A stretch of 64,000 nt of DNA from Collinsella aerofaciens (GTDB lineage Bacteria; Actinomycetota; Coriobacteriia; Coriobacteriales; Coriobacteriaceae). Position numbers and translations under genes: made by a program. Under the pieces are notes generated by a model that did not search any database, was not told the DNA's origin, and worked only from the letters and a program-made list of their open reading frames with translations. Shown piece after piece: positions 26,284-35,553 of this stretch (positions are counted from its first letter, which is position 1; every line of letters begins with the position of its first letter). The stretch spans positions 1 through 64,000 of the forward strand of contig NZ_JAHONA010000007.1 of the NCBI RefSeq assembly GCF_019131995.1. Reading direction: 5' to 3'.

Positions 26284-27633
26284 CTACTTCGGTGCATTCC
26301 CGCTGCGGTCGCGCTCGCTTTGCTCTACGCGCCACTCTTCCCAGCCGCGCCCGGCAGGCTGCCAGAACGAACCGCGCTCCAGCCCCTCGGGCAAATAGCG
26401 CTGATCGACCCAGCCTTCAGGATAATCGTGCGGGTATTTATAAACACCGTATTCATCGCTGCCTGGGCGATGGCGATCGCGCAGATAACTCGGCACCTCG
26501 CGAAGCCCACTAGAATGGATATCGGCCAGCGCCGCATCGATCGAAGCCTCACACGCGTTGGATTTAGGGGCCAAACACACATAGAGTGCAGCCTGAGCCA
26601 GGTTAATGCGGCACTCGGGATAGCCAATGACCTCGGCAGACTTAAACGCGGCATACGCCACCAAAAGCGCCTGCGGGTCGGCGTTGCCAACATCCTCAGA
26701 AGCCTGAATCATAATACGGCGAGCGATAAACTTGGGATCCTCCCCCGCATCAATCATGCGCGCGAGCCAATAGATCGTGGCATCGGGGTCGCTACCGCGC
26801 ATGGACTTAATAAACGCACTGATGATGTCGTAGTGCATGTCGCCGTTTTTGTCATACGAAAATCCACGACGCGGGTTGGCGATCTTCACGTCATCCACGG
26901 TGATGGGATAGCGCTCCCCCGCCGCGGGCGCTGGCGTTCCCTCGGTATCGGGACGCGTGACGGCAATCTCGCTCGCAAGTTCGAGCGTCGTGAGCGCCGA
27001 GCGAGCGTCACCCGCTGCCAGCGTGCAGATGGTCTTAACCGTATCCTCATCGGCCGAGAACTTGCCGTTCAAACCCTGCGGCGCCTCGAGCGCACGCTCG
27101 ATAAGCGTGGCGATATCCTCGTCTTTAAGATGCTCAAGCTCCACCACGCGACCGCGCGAGAGCAATGCCGAGTTGACCTCGAAGTACGGATTCTCCGTCG
27201 TGGCGCCAATCATAATGACGGTACGGTTCTCAACTGCATGCAGCAGGGCATCCTGCTGCGACTTAGAGAAGCGGTGAATCTCATCGATGAATAGAATGGT
27301 GCGGCGGTCGTAGGTATTCAGGCGCGTCTTGGCCTCATCAATCACGCGGCGCAAGTCCTTCACGGTGCCCGTCACAGCGCTGACCTCGACAAACTCGCTC
27401 TTAGTATGGTTGGCGATAATATGGGCCAGCGTCGTCTTACCCGTACCAGCCGGCCCATACAAAATCACACTGGAAAGCACGTCGTGTTCGATCGCGGCAC
27501 GCAACCATGAGCCATTACCGACGGCCTTTTGCTGGCCCACATACTCGTCGAGCGAATTGGGGCGCATACGCACCGCAAGCGGCGCATTCTGAAAGGAACG
27601 CTCGCGCGTCGAAGCAGAAAAAAGGTCGTCCAT
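26284..27633 (-). CDS. rarA: replication-associated recombination protein A (RarA/MgsA)
   Basis: AAA+ ATPase acting at stalled replication forks. The 449 residues have Walker A GPAGTGKTTLA, Walker B ILFIDEIHRFSKSQQD, the sensor TTENPYFEVN, and a C-terminal tetramerisation domain. The start is placed at the ATG giving MDDLFSAS, matching the actinobacterial family N-terminus; another ATG is at 27639. Confidence 0.94.
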   Translation of the reverse strand: MDDLFSASTRERSFQNAPLAVRMRPNSLDEYVGQQKAVGNGSWLRAAIEHDVLSSVILYGPAGTGKTTLAHIIANHTKSEFVEVSAVTGTVKDLRRVIDEAKTRLNTYDRRTILFIDEIHRFSKSQQDALLHAVENRTVIMIGATTENPYFEVNSALLSRGRVVELEHLKDEDIATLIERALEAPQGLNGKFSADEDTVKTICTLAAGDARSALTTLELASEIAVTRPDTEGTPAPAAGERYPITVDDVKIANPRRGFSYDKNGDMHYDIISAFIKSMRGSDPDATIYWLARMIDAGEDPKFIARRIMIQASEDVGNADPQALLVAYAAFKSAEVIGYPECRINLAQAALYVCLAPKSNACEASIDAALADIHSSGLREVPSYLRDRHRPGSDEYGVYKYPHDYPEGWVDQRYLPEGLERGSFWQPAGRGWEEWRVEQSERDRSGNAPK

Positions 27634-27694
27634 AGCCATCCCGTGTATCAATCAAAAACGTTTTCAACTAACCAGTATACCGAAAGGATACGAA

Positions 27695-28942
27695 CTACCG
27701 TTCGTTAATATAGGTACGATGCGGAAACTTTAGACCCGGGAACAGCTTGCTCGTCAGTTCGCAGAAATAACCGTCCGTCATGCTCGCGATATAATCCACC
27801 ACGGCTTGATCCTTGTTCTCCTGCCAGGCATAGGTGCGATCGTAGTAGGAAAGCTGCTGCTCAATGCGCGAAATATGGTGCTTAAAGATGTAAGAGGGCT
27901 CGTCACCACTGTTTAGATCCCGCAGGCAACGGTCGTAGAGCTTTTCGAACGCCTCGCGCAGCTCCACCTCGGAATCGCCTTCGATACCGCCCTTGCTATA
28001 GATCTTCTCGTAGTTCTCGCGCTTGGCTCGGCGGATTTCCTCAAACAGCTCCTCGCTCATCTCGATGCGCGGATTGCCATAGCTGTGCTCAACGATATCG
28101 ATGGAGGCATGCGTCAGGATCCAGCTGTTGTATGCCCCACCCAGGCCATCGTCAAAAGCATCGGGCGCCAGCAGGCCCGCCGCAATGGCGTCTTGGCGAT
28201 CGCGCCCAACGTAGGCAAGGATATCCGAGATGCGGACCACGCAGCCTTCGAGCGTCATGGGACGCAGGTGCTCAATTGCGCTATAGCCCTTGGCAATACA
28301 GTCCTCAACCGTCTGATCGAACTGGTCAAAGGAACACATGTCCGAGAGCTCAAACACGCGTTGCTCGTACTCGCCGTTATGGCACAAGACGCCGTCGAGC
28401 GTCTGGAGCGACACGTTGCGGCCATACAGCGCGTCGAGCACGCGGACCGACTGCACGTTATGGAAAAAGTAGCGACCGGTACGCTCGTGGTAAATATCGT
28501 TGAGAAAGCGCTCACCGGCATGGCCAAAGGGCGTGTGTCCCAAGTCGTGGCCGAGGCCAATCGCCTCGATCAGATCGCAGTTGAGCCCCAGGGCGCGACC
28601 GATATCGCGCGCAATGCGCGAGACAAGCTGCACGTGCAAACCGCGGCGCGACAGATCATCATTGCTACGGAAGCTAAAGACCTGCGTTTTGCCTGCATAA
28701 CGGGTGTACGCCGGAAGATGAAGAATCTTTTCGGTATCGCGCATAAATGCCGGTCGCATAAGCGTGCCTTTGTCGGCAGCGCGATCAATACGACGAATGA
28801 CCTGGTTGTCGTTGCAACGATACGGGTTGACAGAACCCGAAGCACGATCGGCGGAAATGCGCTCGACAAGCTCGGGCGACAACGCCGACGGAATCCGGTC
28901 CATGCGCGCCTTAATGACGGCCGTTTCTTGATTAGTTGCCAT
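27695..28942 (-). CDS. dgt: deoxyguanosinetriphosphate triphosphohydrolase-like protein
   Basis: A 415-residue HD-domain dNTPase that would release triphosphate from dNTPs. It shows the N-terminal RMDRIPSALSPELVERI, the metal site GHDLGHTPFGHAGE, and a late Asp in the RISDILAYVGRD region. The start ATG at 28942 has AAGGAG upstream. It is separated from rarA by 61 bp and lies 31 bp after the prepilin peptidase gene. Confidence 0.9.
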   Translation of the reverse strand: MATNQETAVIKARMDRIPSALSPELVERISADRASGSVNPYRCNDNQVIRRIDRAADKGTLMRPAFMRDTEKILHLPAYTRYAGKTQVFSFRSNDDLSRRGLHVQLVSRIARDIGRALGLNCDLIEAIGLGHDLGHTPFGHAGERFLNDIYHERTGRYFFHNVQSVRVLDALYGRNVSLQTLDGVLCHNGEYEQRVFELSDMCSFDQFDQTVEDCIAKGYSAIEHLRPMTLEGCVVRISDILAYVGRDRQDAIAAGLLAPDAFDDGLGGAYNSWILTHASIDIVEHSYGNPRIEMSEELFEEIRRAKRENYEKIYSKGGIEGDSEVELREAFEKLYDRCLRDLNSGDEPSYIFKHHISRIEQQLSYYDRTYAWQENKDQAVVDYIASMTDGYFCELTSKLFPGLKFPHRTYINER

Positions 28943-28973
28943 GGCATGCTCCTTAAGAAGGCTGCACAATCGG

Positions 28974-29396
28974 TTACAACGTGCAGCCCACGACCTCGAT
29001 TATGGCAAAAATCGGCACCAAAAACGGGAGCAATGGCAGGGAGCGCGATTTTGTGAAGAGGCAGGAGAGGGCAAGGACCAGGAGTGCGACGGCAAATGCC
29101 ACGATGCCGCCCAGAGGGTCAAGCGTGCAAAGCGCGAAGAGCGCCTTGGCATCCCCCATGCCGATGCCGGGGGCGTGGCGGAGGCACCGCCAGAGCGACT
29201 CAGTGAGCACAAGGGCAAGGTAGACGATGACCGCAAGACCGGCGTGGTCAAGCGCCGTGGTAACGCCCTTGTCGAGCCAGACGCCTGCCAACGCCGCCAC
29301 CGCACACACGCCGGCAAGCTCATTGGGAAACCGTCGCTCACGGGCATCAACCAACGCACCGGCAAAGATGCAAATCCAGAACGGGATGTAGGACAT
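28974..29396 (-). CDS. small A24-family prepilin peptidase (TadV/CpaA-like)
   Basis: A 140-residue multi-helix membrane protein with both aspartate motifs of type IV prepilin peptidases: GALVDARERRFPN and GIGMGDAKALFAL. It lacks the N-terminal cysteine/methylase domain of PilD, like TadV/CpaA. AGGAGG precedes the ATG at 29396. No pilin or tad genes are in the window, so its substrate must be encoded elsewhere. Confidence 0.8.
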   Translation of the reverse strand: MSYIPFWICIFAGALVDARERRFPNELAGVCAVAALAGVWLDKGVTTALDHAGLAVIVYLALVLTESLWRCLRHAPGIGMGDAKALFALCTLDPLGGIVAFAVALLVLALSCLFTKSRSLPLLPFLVPIFAIIEVVGCTL

Positions 29397-29428
29397 CGCG
29401 CACCTCCTTGGGCAGCTACTCGAAAGCA

Positions 29429-29469
29429 AAAACCACCACAAAGGTGCCTGTCCCCTTTGTGGTGGTTTT
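29429..29469. repeat. 41-bp palindromic element, copy 1 (terminator of the GT2 gene)
   Basis: AAAACCACCACAAAGG and its inverse form a perfect 16-bp stem around a 9-nt loop. Read on the minus strand it is identical base for base to the plus strand of 37090-37130. On the minus strand it carries GGGGACAGGCACC and ends in a T run just after the GT2 stop, so it can terminate that gene. Confidence 0.9.
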
Positions 29470-29477
29470 GGTGGTGG

Positions 29478-30773
29478 TTATTTGGCGCCTTGCATGACCT
29501 CGTCGAGGGTAACGTTGACGGCGTGCTGGGTCGGCACCCAGTCGACCTTTAGGAACAGCGCCGCCACCGTGATGGGGATATAGCTGAACATAAAGATCGG
29601 GAAGGTAAACAAGTTGGTCACCAAACGCCACTTTTGCGCGCAGTGAATATGCTTGTACTCAAAGATGGTCGTGAGCAGCGCAAGGATAAAGAAGGTCTGG
29701 TACATCATCGCGAAGGTCATGATGAGCGAGGCGGCGCACGCCTGCATCTCGACCTCGGTGGCCAAAAAGCCGTGCGAAAGACCGCCCACGACGAGGAAGG
29801 TCACGTTGGCGAGCATGGAGATCAGGGACAGCAGCATGCCCGGAGCGATGGTCATAAACATGTCGTAGGCGGCAAAGCGATGATAGCGGAAGGTCGACTT
29901 GACCAGATGCTTACCGTAGGTAAAGAACACCTGGTAAAAGCCCTTGGTCCAACGCATGCGCTGCTTCCAGGACGCCTTAAACGTCACGGGCTGCTCGTCA
30001 AAGAACTCCGCCGGCGCATAGCCAATGCGGATGCCGTGAATGGCGCAGAACGTGGTGAACTGGATGTCCTCTGTCAGCGTATGGAACTGCCAGCCGTGCA
30101 TGCCCTCGATCACGCTGGCGGAGATGAGGTAGCCCGAACCCGAGACGGCGCAAGACGTCTTGCAGATGTTACGCGCGTTGTTGAGAAAGCGCGCCTCGCG
30201 CAGATACCAGGTGGCATTAGCTGCAGAGATCCATGAGCTGCCGAAGTTCTTGGAATTACGATAGCTCGTGACCACATGGAAGCCCTGGTCAAAGGCATCG
30301 TTCATCTTAGACACGTAATCGCGGGAGATAACGTTGTCGGCATCGAAGATAAAGTAACCCTCAAACGTGTCGGGATACTCGTTGAGAATGCGATCGAAAC
30401 CAAAGTCCATGACCCAGCTCTTGCCCTTGCGGGCCAGGTCATTGCGCTCATAGACGATGGCACCGGCCTCGCGCGCGAGCTGCGCGGTGTTGTCGGTGCA
30501 GGCGTCGGCAACGACAAAGACCTCGATGAGCTCGGACGGATAGTCCTGATCCTTAATGGAGCGTACGAGATTGGCAATTACTGCTTCCTCGTTATGTGCC
30601 GCAATAAAGAAGGCGTAGCGGTGGAGTTTTTTGGCCTTGGGCGGCGCGACCTCGCCACGAAGAGCGCCGATGACAAAGAAGACCACCTGGTACAGAAAGC
30701 AGACCGTGAGCAGCGTGACGACAATCTGGTTGAAGATCACGATGGGCGTGTTGGTTTGTAAAAAGGCGAGCAT
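29478..30773 (-). CDS. membrane family 2 glycosyltransferase (BcsA/HAS-like)
   Basis: A 431-residue processive-type glycosyltransferase. One N-terminal helix is followed by a GT-A domain with AAHNEEAVIANLV, the metal motif FDADN, the acceptor motif TEDIQF and the QRMRW (QxxRW) motif, then about four C-terminal helices. Such enzymes polymerise cell-surface glucosamine, glucan or hyaluronan-like chains; the polymer here is unknown, and no partner genes are adjacent. GGGAG precedes the ATG. Confidence 0.82.
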   Translation of the reverse strand: MLAFLQTNTPIVIFNQIVVTLLTVCFLYQVVFFVIGALRGEVAPPKAKKLHRYAFFIAAHNEEAVIANLVRSIKDQDYPSELIEVFVVADACTDNTAQLAREAGAIVYERNDLARKGKSWVMDFGFDRILNEYPDTFEGYFIFDADNVISRDYVSKMNDAFDQGFHVVTSYRNSKNFGSSWISAANATWYLREARFLNNARNICKTSCAVSGSGYLISASVIEGMHGWQFHTLTEDIQFTTFCAIHGIRIGYAPAEFFDEQPVTFKASWKQRMRWTKGFYQVFFTYGKHLVKSTFRYHRFAAYDMFMTIAPGMLLSLISMLANVTFLVVGGLSHGFLATEVEMQACAASLIMTFAMMYQTFFILALLTTIFEYKHIHCAQKWRLVTNLFTFPIFMFSYIPITVAALFLKVDWVPTQHAVNVTLDEVMQGAK

Positions 30774-30855
30774 GCAGGCTCCCAGGAACGCGTTACGTAA
30801 ACAATCGTATATCTTACCGCAGGCTTAACGAGTTCAAGAAACCACCTAATACCGG

Positions 30856-31869
30856 CTAGGCTTCGAGCAGGCCGAGCTGCGGGACGATGTCGTCACCGGC
30901 AGCGGTGCGGCCGAGCGAACGCGGGGCCAGGTCGTCAAGAACCGCAGCGAGATCCCACGGCAGCTCATCGCGGCACTCAATACGCTCCCCCGTCACGGGA
31001 TGGTCGAATGCGACGCGCCAGGAATGAAGGAATTGCCTGGTCAGGCCCTGATCGGCACGCGCATCGCACTTGCCGTAGAGTGGATCGCCCACGCAGGCGT
31101 GGTTGATATGGCGCATGTGCACGCGAATCTGATGTGTGCGGCCCGTAAACAGATGGCACTCGACGAGCGTATAGCCGTCGTCAAAACGCGTGGAATCGAA
31201 GCGCTCGAGGACCTTAAAGGTCGTAATGGCCTGGCGCGCGAAAGGATCGTCAGAAACCGCCATCTTCACGCGATCGCGCGTCGATCGGGCGATACCGGTG
31301 TTAATGGTTCCCTCGTCCATGGCAATGTGCCCGTGAACAAGTGTGATATAGCGACGGTCGAGCGTACGCGTGCGGATGAGATTTTGGAGCGCGCGCTGGG
31401 TGTCGTCGTCCTTTGCCGCAAGCATGAGACCCGAGGTATCGCGATCCAGGCGATGCACAATACCGGGGCGGTCCTCGCCCTGCACGGTGCCCAGATGGTC
31501 GATACCGCAGTGATAAACCAGGGCATTCGCGAGCGTACCGCTCTCATGACCATGCGCAGGATGGCACACCAGGCCGCGCTGTTTGGAGAGCACAATGAGA
31601 TAATCGTCTTCATAGCGAATGTCGAGCGGGATGGCCTCGGGAATCACATCGGTGGGATCGTGCGGCTCGGGCAAATCGACCGAAATGCGGTCACCGGCTC
31701 GCACGGCGTACTTTTTGGACAGGCAGGTCTCGCCATTGACTACTACTGCACCGCCCTCAATCAGATGCGCGCAGGCAGAGCGCGTAGGGCAGCTGTCATT
31801 GGCGCCCAGATAGGCGTCAAGACGCTGACCAGCGGCATCGTCAGCAACAAGGATATGGATGTCGGCCAT
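30856..31869 (-). CDS. rluD: RluA-family 23S rRNA pseudouridine synthase
   Basis: A 337-residue enzyme with an N-terminal S4 domain (about 14-75) and a catalytic domain with GIVHRLDRDTSGLML (catalytic Asp), RRYITLVHG and TGRTHQIRVHM. RluD-type length and architecture. Its start overlaps the lspA stop (TAATG), the classical lspA-rluD pair. Confidence 0.93.
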   Translation of the reverse strand: MADIHILVADDAAGQRLDAYLGANDSCPTRSACAHLIEGGAVVVNGETCLSKKYAVRAGDRISVDLPEPHDPTDVIPEAIPLDIRYEDDYLIVLSKQRGLVCHPAHGHESGTLANALVYHCGIDHLGTVQGEDRPGIVHRLDRDTSGLMLAAKDDDTQRALQNLIRTRTLDRRYITLVHGHIAMDEGTINTGIARSTRDRVKMAVSDDPFARQAITTFKVLERFDSTRFDDGYTLVECHLFTGRTHQIRVHMRHINHACVGDPLYGKCDARADQGLTRQFLHSWRVAFDHPVTGERIECRDELPWDLAAVLDDLAPRSLGRTAAGDDIVPQLGLLEA

Positions 31870-32468
31870 TAGCGCTCATTCCTTTCGCGAATCTTGCGGG
31901 CACGCTCCCCACGCTGCTGGGCCTTGCGCTTAGCGCGGGCCTCGTCACGGGCGTTAAGCTCGGCGGTCGCATCGACCTCACGGGCGGCGGGACTCAAGAA
32001 CATGTAGCCGAAAAGGGCGAGCACGACGCCCAAGGTAATGCCGATATCGGCCACATTGAAGACGGGGAAGTCGATGAAGGTGGTGGCAATAAAATCGGTC
32101 ACGAAGCCAAAGGCCAAACGATCGATAGCGTTGCCGATAGCACCGCCCGCAACCATCGCCATGCCCACAACCTCAAGATGGGCGAGCTGGGGTGCACGAA
32201 CGAGGTACACGGCAATAGCGATAATGACCGCCAACGCCAGCACGGCAAACGCGATGCCATGCCCCTCACCCATACTAAAGGCAGCGCCGATATTGCGGAC
32301 AAACATAAAGTCGATGACACCGGGGATGACAGTCACATGCAAAGCTTCGCCCACGGCACGAACCGCAAGCTTGGTCAGCTGGTCAACAAGCAGCACAACC
32401 AGCGCCACCCCACCAGCAACACCCAACCGCCAACGCAAAGGCGGCGTCATATCCCCAGTACGACCCAA
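31869..32468 (-). CDS. lspA: lipoprotein signal peptidase
   Basis: Membrane aspartyl protease that cleaves prolipoproteins. Four helices are visible, with the catalytic Asp residues in NAIDRL and FNVADIGI, plus VRNIGAAFS. About 35 charged residues follow the last helix, an Arg/Glu-rich tail longer than usual. A TTG start at 32468 is chosen because GTAGGGG lies 6 nt upstream; the ATG at 32450 has a poorer site. Confidence 0.93.
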   Translation of the reverse strand: MGRTGDMTPPLRWRLGVAGGVALVVLLVDQLTKLAVRAVGEALHVTVIPGVIDFMFVRNIGAAFSMGEGHGIAFAVLALAVIIAIAVYLVRAPQLAHLEVVGMAMVAGGAIGNAIDRLAFGFVTDFIATTFIDFPVFNVADIGITLGVVLALFGYMFLSPAAREVDATAELNARDEARAKRKAQQRGERARKIRERNER

Positions 32469-32569
32469 ATCAATCCCCTACCCTCAAGATCATCGAATTA
32501 CGTTTAATGCAAATCAATATCTTATATTGACCAGCAACGAAATAGCCGATGATTCGTTACCGACAGCGA

Positions 32570-32668
32570 AAACCCGCCAGAGCGAGCAAGGTGCCTTGAA
32601 GCGAGGCGGCATAGACCTTATGGTCATGCCGCCGAAGCTGAAAGGCAGATTGCCGCTCTGGCGGGTTT
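32570..32668. repeat. 99-nt rod-like hairpin between ileS and lspA
   Basis: Perfect 15-bp outer arms (AAACCCGCCAGAGCG, 32570-32584; inverse 32654-32668) continue inward through GCAA, TGCCTT, AGC, GGCGGCAT and GACC pairings to a TTAT loop. The steps are separated by small internal loops made mostly of G and A. On the minus strand the rod ends GGCGGGTTTTCGC, so it may also terminate ileS. Confidence 0.75.
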
Positions 32669-32681
32669 GCAGCGTCGAGCC

Positions 32682-32709
32682 GTTACGCGGTTTGGTAAAA
32701 CCGCGTAAC
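32682..32709 (-). terminator. 12-bp hairpin at the ileS stop codon
   Basis: GTTACGCGGTTT pairs perfectly with AAACCGCGTAAC around a 4-nt loop. It begins inside the ileS stop codon. No long T run follows; the larger rod hairpin lies just downstream. Confidence 0.55.
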
Positions 32710-35510
32710 TACAGCGCGTCAGCGCAGCGCTTGCAGATATGCGCGTGGCCGTTGTACTCGCCGACGGTGGTGCGATAGTTCCAGCAACGGTCGCAGCACT
32801 CGCCCTCGGCAGCCTCGATGGCAACGGAGAGCTCCTCGCCCTGGGTCAGCTCAACATCGGAGACGATGTAGAACTCGGCGAGGTCGACGGCCTTGTCGCC
32901 AGTCAGCAGCGCGTACATCTCGGCAGGAACGACCGCCTTGACGCGAACCTGCTGGCTCTTGGTGAAGGTGCCGGCAGAACGGGCATCCTCAAGGGCCTTG
33001 GTCACAGCGCTTCGGAGCTCGAGCGAAGCCTCGAGCACGCCCTCAAACTCATTGGCCTCGTCGACCGTGATGGGCGACTTGTACCAATCGAGCAGCGCGG
33101 CGTACTTCTGGTGATCGACGCAGCCGGCGGGCGCATAGGCCATGGCCTCGTCGACCGTATAGGACAGGATCGGCTGCAGGTCGCGCATGAGCATCGAGAA
33201 GAGCTCGGCCAGCACGGTCTGGGCGCTGCGGCGCTCGAGCGAGCCGGGCTTGTCGCAGTACAGACGGTCCTTCAGGGCGTCGAGGTACACGTTGGAGAGC
33301 TCGGTAACCACGAAGTCGTAGAGCGCACGGTAGGCGCGCGGGAACTCGTAGCTGGCGTAAGCGTCGTCGACCTCGGCCTGGACCTGGGTCAGACGGGCAA
33401 CCATGAGCTTGTCGAGCGGCAGCAAGTCGGCAAAGGCGACGCCGTCGGTCTCGGGCTCAAACTGGCCCTCGAGCTCGGAGAGCAGGAAGCGCAGCGTGTT
33501 GCGGAAACGACGATAGGCATCGGACGTACGGGCAAGGATCTCGTGGTCGATGGACACGTCGGAGCTGGTATCGACGGATGCAACCCACAGACGGATGATG
33601 TCAGCGCCCATCTCGTCGCAGACCTTATTGGGGTCGATGACGTTGCCGAGCGACTTGGACATCTTACGGCCCTGGCCGTCGAGGGTGAAGCCCTGCGAGA
33701 CAACCGCCTTGTACGGAGCGTGGCCGTTGGCGCCCACCGAGGTGAGCAGCGAGCTTTGGAACCAACCGCGGTGCTGGTCGGAGCCCTCGAGGTACACATC
33801 AGCCGGATACTCCAGCTCGGGACGGTACTCGCAGACGGCCTTCCAAGAGACGCCGGAATCCCACCACACGTCGAGGATGTCCTTATCGGCCTTGAGGTGA
33901 TGGCCGCCGCACTTGGGGCAGACGCAGGCCTCGCCCAGGTAGCTCTCGGGAGCGTCGGTGAACCAGGCGTCGGAGCCCTTCTCGTGGAAGAGCTTGATGA
34001 CGGCGTCGAGCGTGGCGTCGTTCATGACCTTCTCACCGCAGTCGGCGCAAGTGTAGCTGGGGATAGGCACGCCCCAGTTGCGCTGACGGCTGATGCACCA
34101 GTCGGGACGCTGCTCGACCATGGCGCCGATGCGGTTGGCCGCGTGGGCCGGATACCACTTAACGTTCTCGCGGACCTCTTTGCCAGCCTGCTCGCGCAAG
34201 CCGGTCTTGTCCATCGAGACAAACCACTGGTCGGTAGCACGGAAGAGCACCGGGTGCTTGCAGCGCCAGCAGTGCGGATAGCTGTGCGTGATCTTCTTCT
34301 CGAGGACCAGGGTGCCGCGCTCGCGCAGGAACTCGATGATGTGCGGGTTGGCCTCGTCGGTATCCATGCCGCTGAAGGGGCCGCCGGTGCCAAACTCCTC
34401 GCCGGTGTAGAACTTGCCGTCGTCATCGACCGGCATGCAAATGTCGGTGATGCCCTCCTTGAGGCAGGCGAAGTAGTCGTCGACGCCGTGACCGGGCGAG
34501 TTGTGGACGATACCGGTACCGTCATCGACACCGACGTAATCGGCCAACAGTGCCACGCCCTCAACACCGTCAAAGATCGGCTGCTTATAGTGAATGTGAT
34601 GGAAGGTCTCGGCGGGAACCACATAGGGCTTGCCGTCGACCACAACCGGGGTGTACTCCCAGCCAAACTCCTCGCAGCACTTGGGAGCCAGGTCCTCGAG
34701 CATGACCTCGGCGCGGTCGTCGTGCTCAACGGCGACGTAGGCGGCACCGGGCTTGAGAGAAACTGCCTGGTCGGAGGGGATGGTCCACGGCGTGGTCGTC
34801 CAGATGATAAAGTCAACCGGGCCGTCGAAGTTCTCGAGGCCGACGGGCTTGGAGGTCATCTCAAAGCGCACGAAGATGGACGGGCTCGTCTCGTCGGAGT
34901 ACTCAATCTCGGCCTCAGCAAGTGCGGTATGGCAGTGCTTGCACCAGTGGACGGGCTTGTGACCGCGATAGATCATGCCCTTGTCGAACATGGCCTTGAA
35001 AACCTCGATGTCGGCGGCGTCATGCTGGTGATAGAGCGTCAGATAGGGGTTGTCCCAATCGCCGAGCACGCCCAGGCGACGGAAGCCGGCCTTCTGCAGC
35101 TCGATGTTCTCGACAGCGAACTTATTGCAAAGCTCACGGATCTTAGCCGTGGGGGTCTGGTTGAACTTCTCGGTGCCGAGCTTCTCCTCGACCTTATGCT
35201 CGATCGGCTGGCCATGGCAGTCCCAACCGGGAACATAGGGAACCTCATAGCCCTGCATCATCCAGTAGCGGTTGATCATGTCCTTGGAGATCTTGTTCAT
35301 GGCGTGGCCGATGTGGATCGGGCCGTTGGCGTACGGAGGGCCGTCGTGCAGCACGAACTTCTTGTGACCCTCGTTCTTCTTCAGAACCTGCTCGTAGACC
35401 TTGTTGTCCTGCCAGTCCTTGAGTCGCTTGGGCTCGGACTTGGAAAGACCGGCACGCATGGGAAAACCGGTTTTGGGCAGATTCATCGTCTGCTTGTACT
35501 CGTTTGCCAC
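32709..35510 (-). CDS. ileS: isoleucyl-tRNA synthetase
   Basis: Charges tRNA-Ile. The 933 residues have the HIGH motif (GPIHIGHAMNK), the KMSKS loop (GRKMSKSLGN), the editing domain between them, and a C-terminal zinc finger (CCDRCWNYRT, HICKRC). A GTG start at 35510 is supported by AAAGGGG a few bases upstream and by the family's N-terminus. Expression is controlled by the T-box leader at 35554-35855. Confidence 0.97.
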   Translation of the reverse strand: MANEYKQTMNLPKTGFPMRAGLSKSEPKRLKDWQDNKVYEQVLKKNEGHKKFVLHDGPPYANGPIHIGHAMNKISKDMINRYWMMQGYEVPYVPGWDCHGQPIEHKVEEKLGTEKFNQTPTAKIRELCNKFAVENIELQKAGFRRLGVLGDWDNPYLTLYHQHDAADIEVFKAMFDKGMIYRGHKPVHWCKHCHTALAEAEIEYSDETSPSIFVRFEMTSKPVGLENFDGPVDFIIWTTTPWTIPSDQAVSLKPGAAYVAVEHDDRAEVMLEDLAPKCCEEFGWEYTPVVVDGKPYVVPAETFHHIHYKQPIFDGVEGVALLADYVGVDDGTGIVHNSPGHGVDDYFACLKEGITDICMPVDDDGKFYTGEEFGTGGPFSGMDTDEANPHIIEFLRERGTLVLEKKITHSYPHCWRCKHPVLFRATDQWFVSMDKTGLREQAGKEVRENVKWYPAHAANRIGAMVEQRPDWCISRQRNWGVPIPSYTCADCGEKVMNDATLDAVIKLFHEKGSDAWFTDAPESYLGEACVCPKCGGHHLKADKDILDVWWDSGVSWKAVCEYRPELEYPADVYLEGSDQHRGWFQSSLLTSVGANGHAPYKAVVSQGFTLDGQGRKMSKSLGNVIDPNKVCDEMGADIIRLWVASVDTSSDVSIDHEILARTSDAYRRFRNTLRFLLSELEGQFEPETDGVAFADLLPLDKLMVARLTQVQAEVDDAYASYEFPRAYRALYDFVVTELSNVYLDALKDRLYCDKPGSLERRSAQTVLAELFSMLMRDLQPILSYTVDEAMAYAPAGCVDHQKYAALLDWYKSPITVDEANEFEGVLEASLELRSAVTKALEDARSAGTFTKSQQVRVKAVVPAEMYALLTGDKAVDLAEFYIVSDVELTQGEELSVAIEAAEGECCDRCWNYRTTVGEYNGHAHICKRCADAL

Positions 35511-35553
35511 GGTACCCCTTTCATGTCGTGGGCGCGCACGCCCGTTGGGCACC

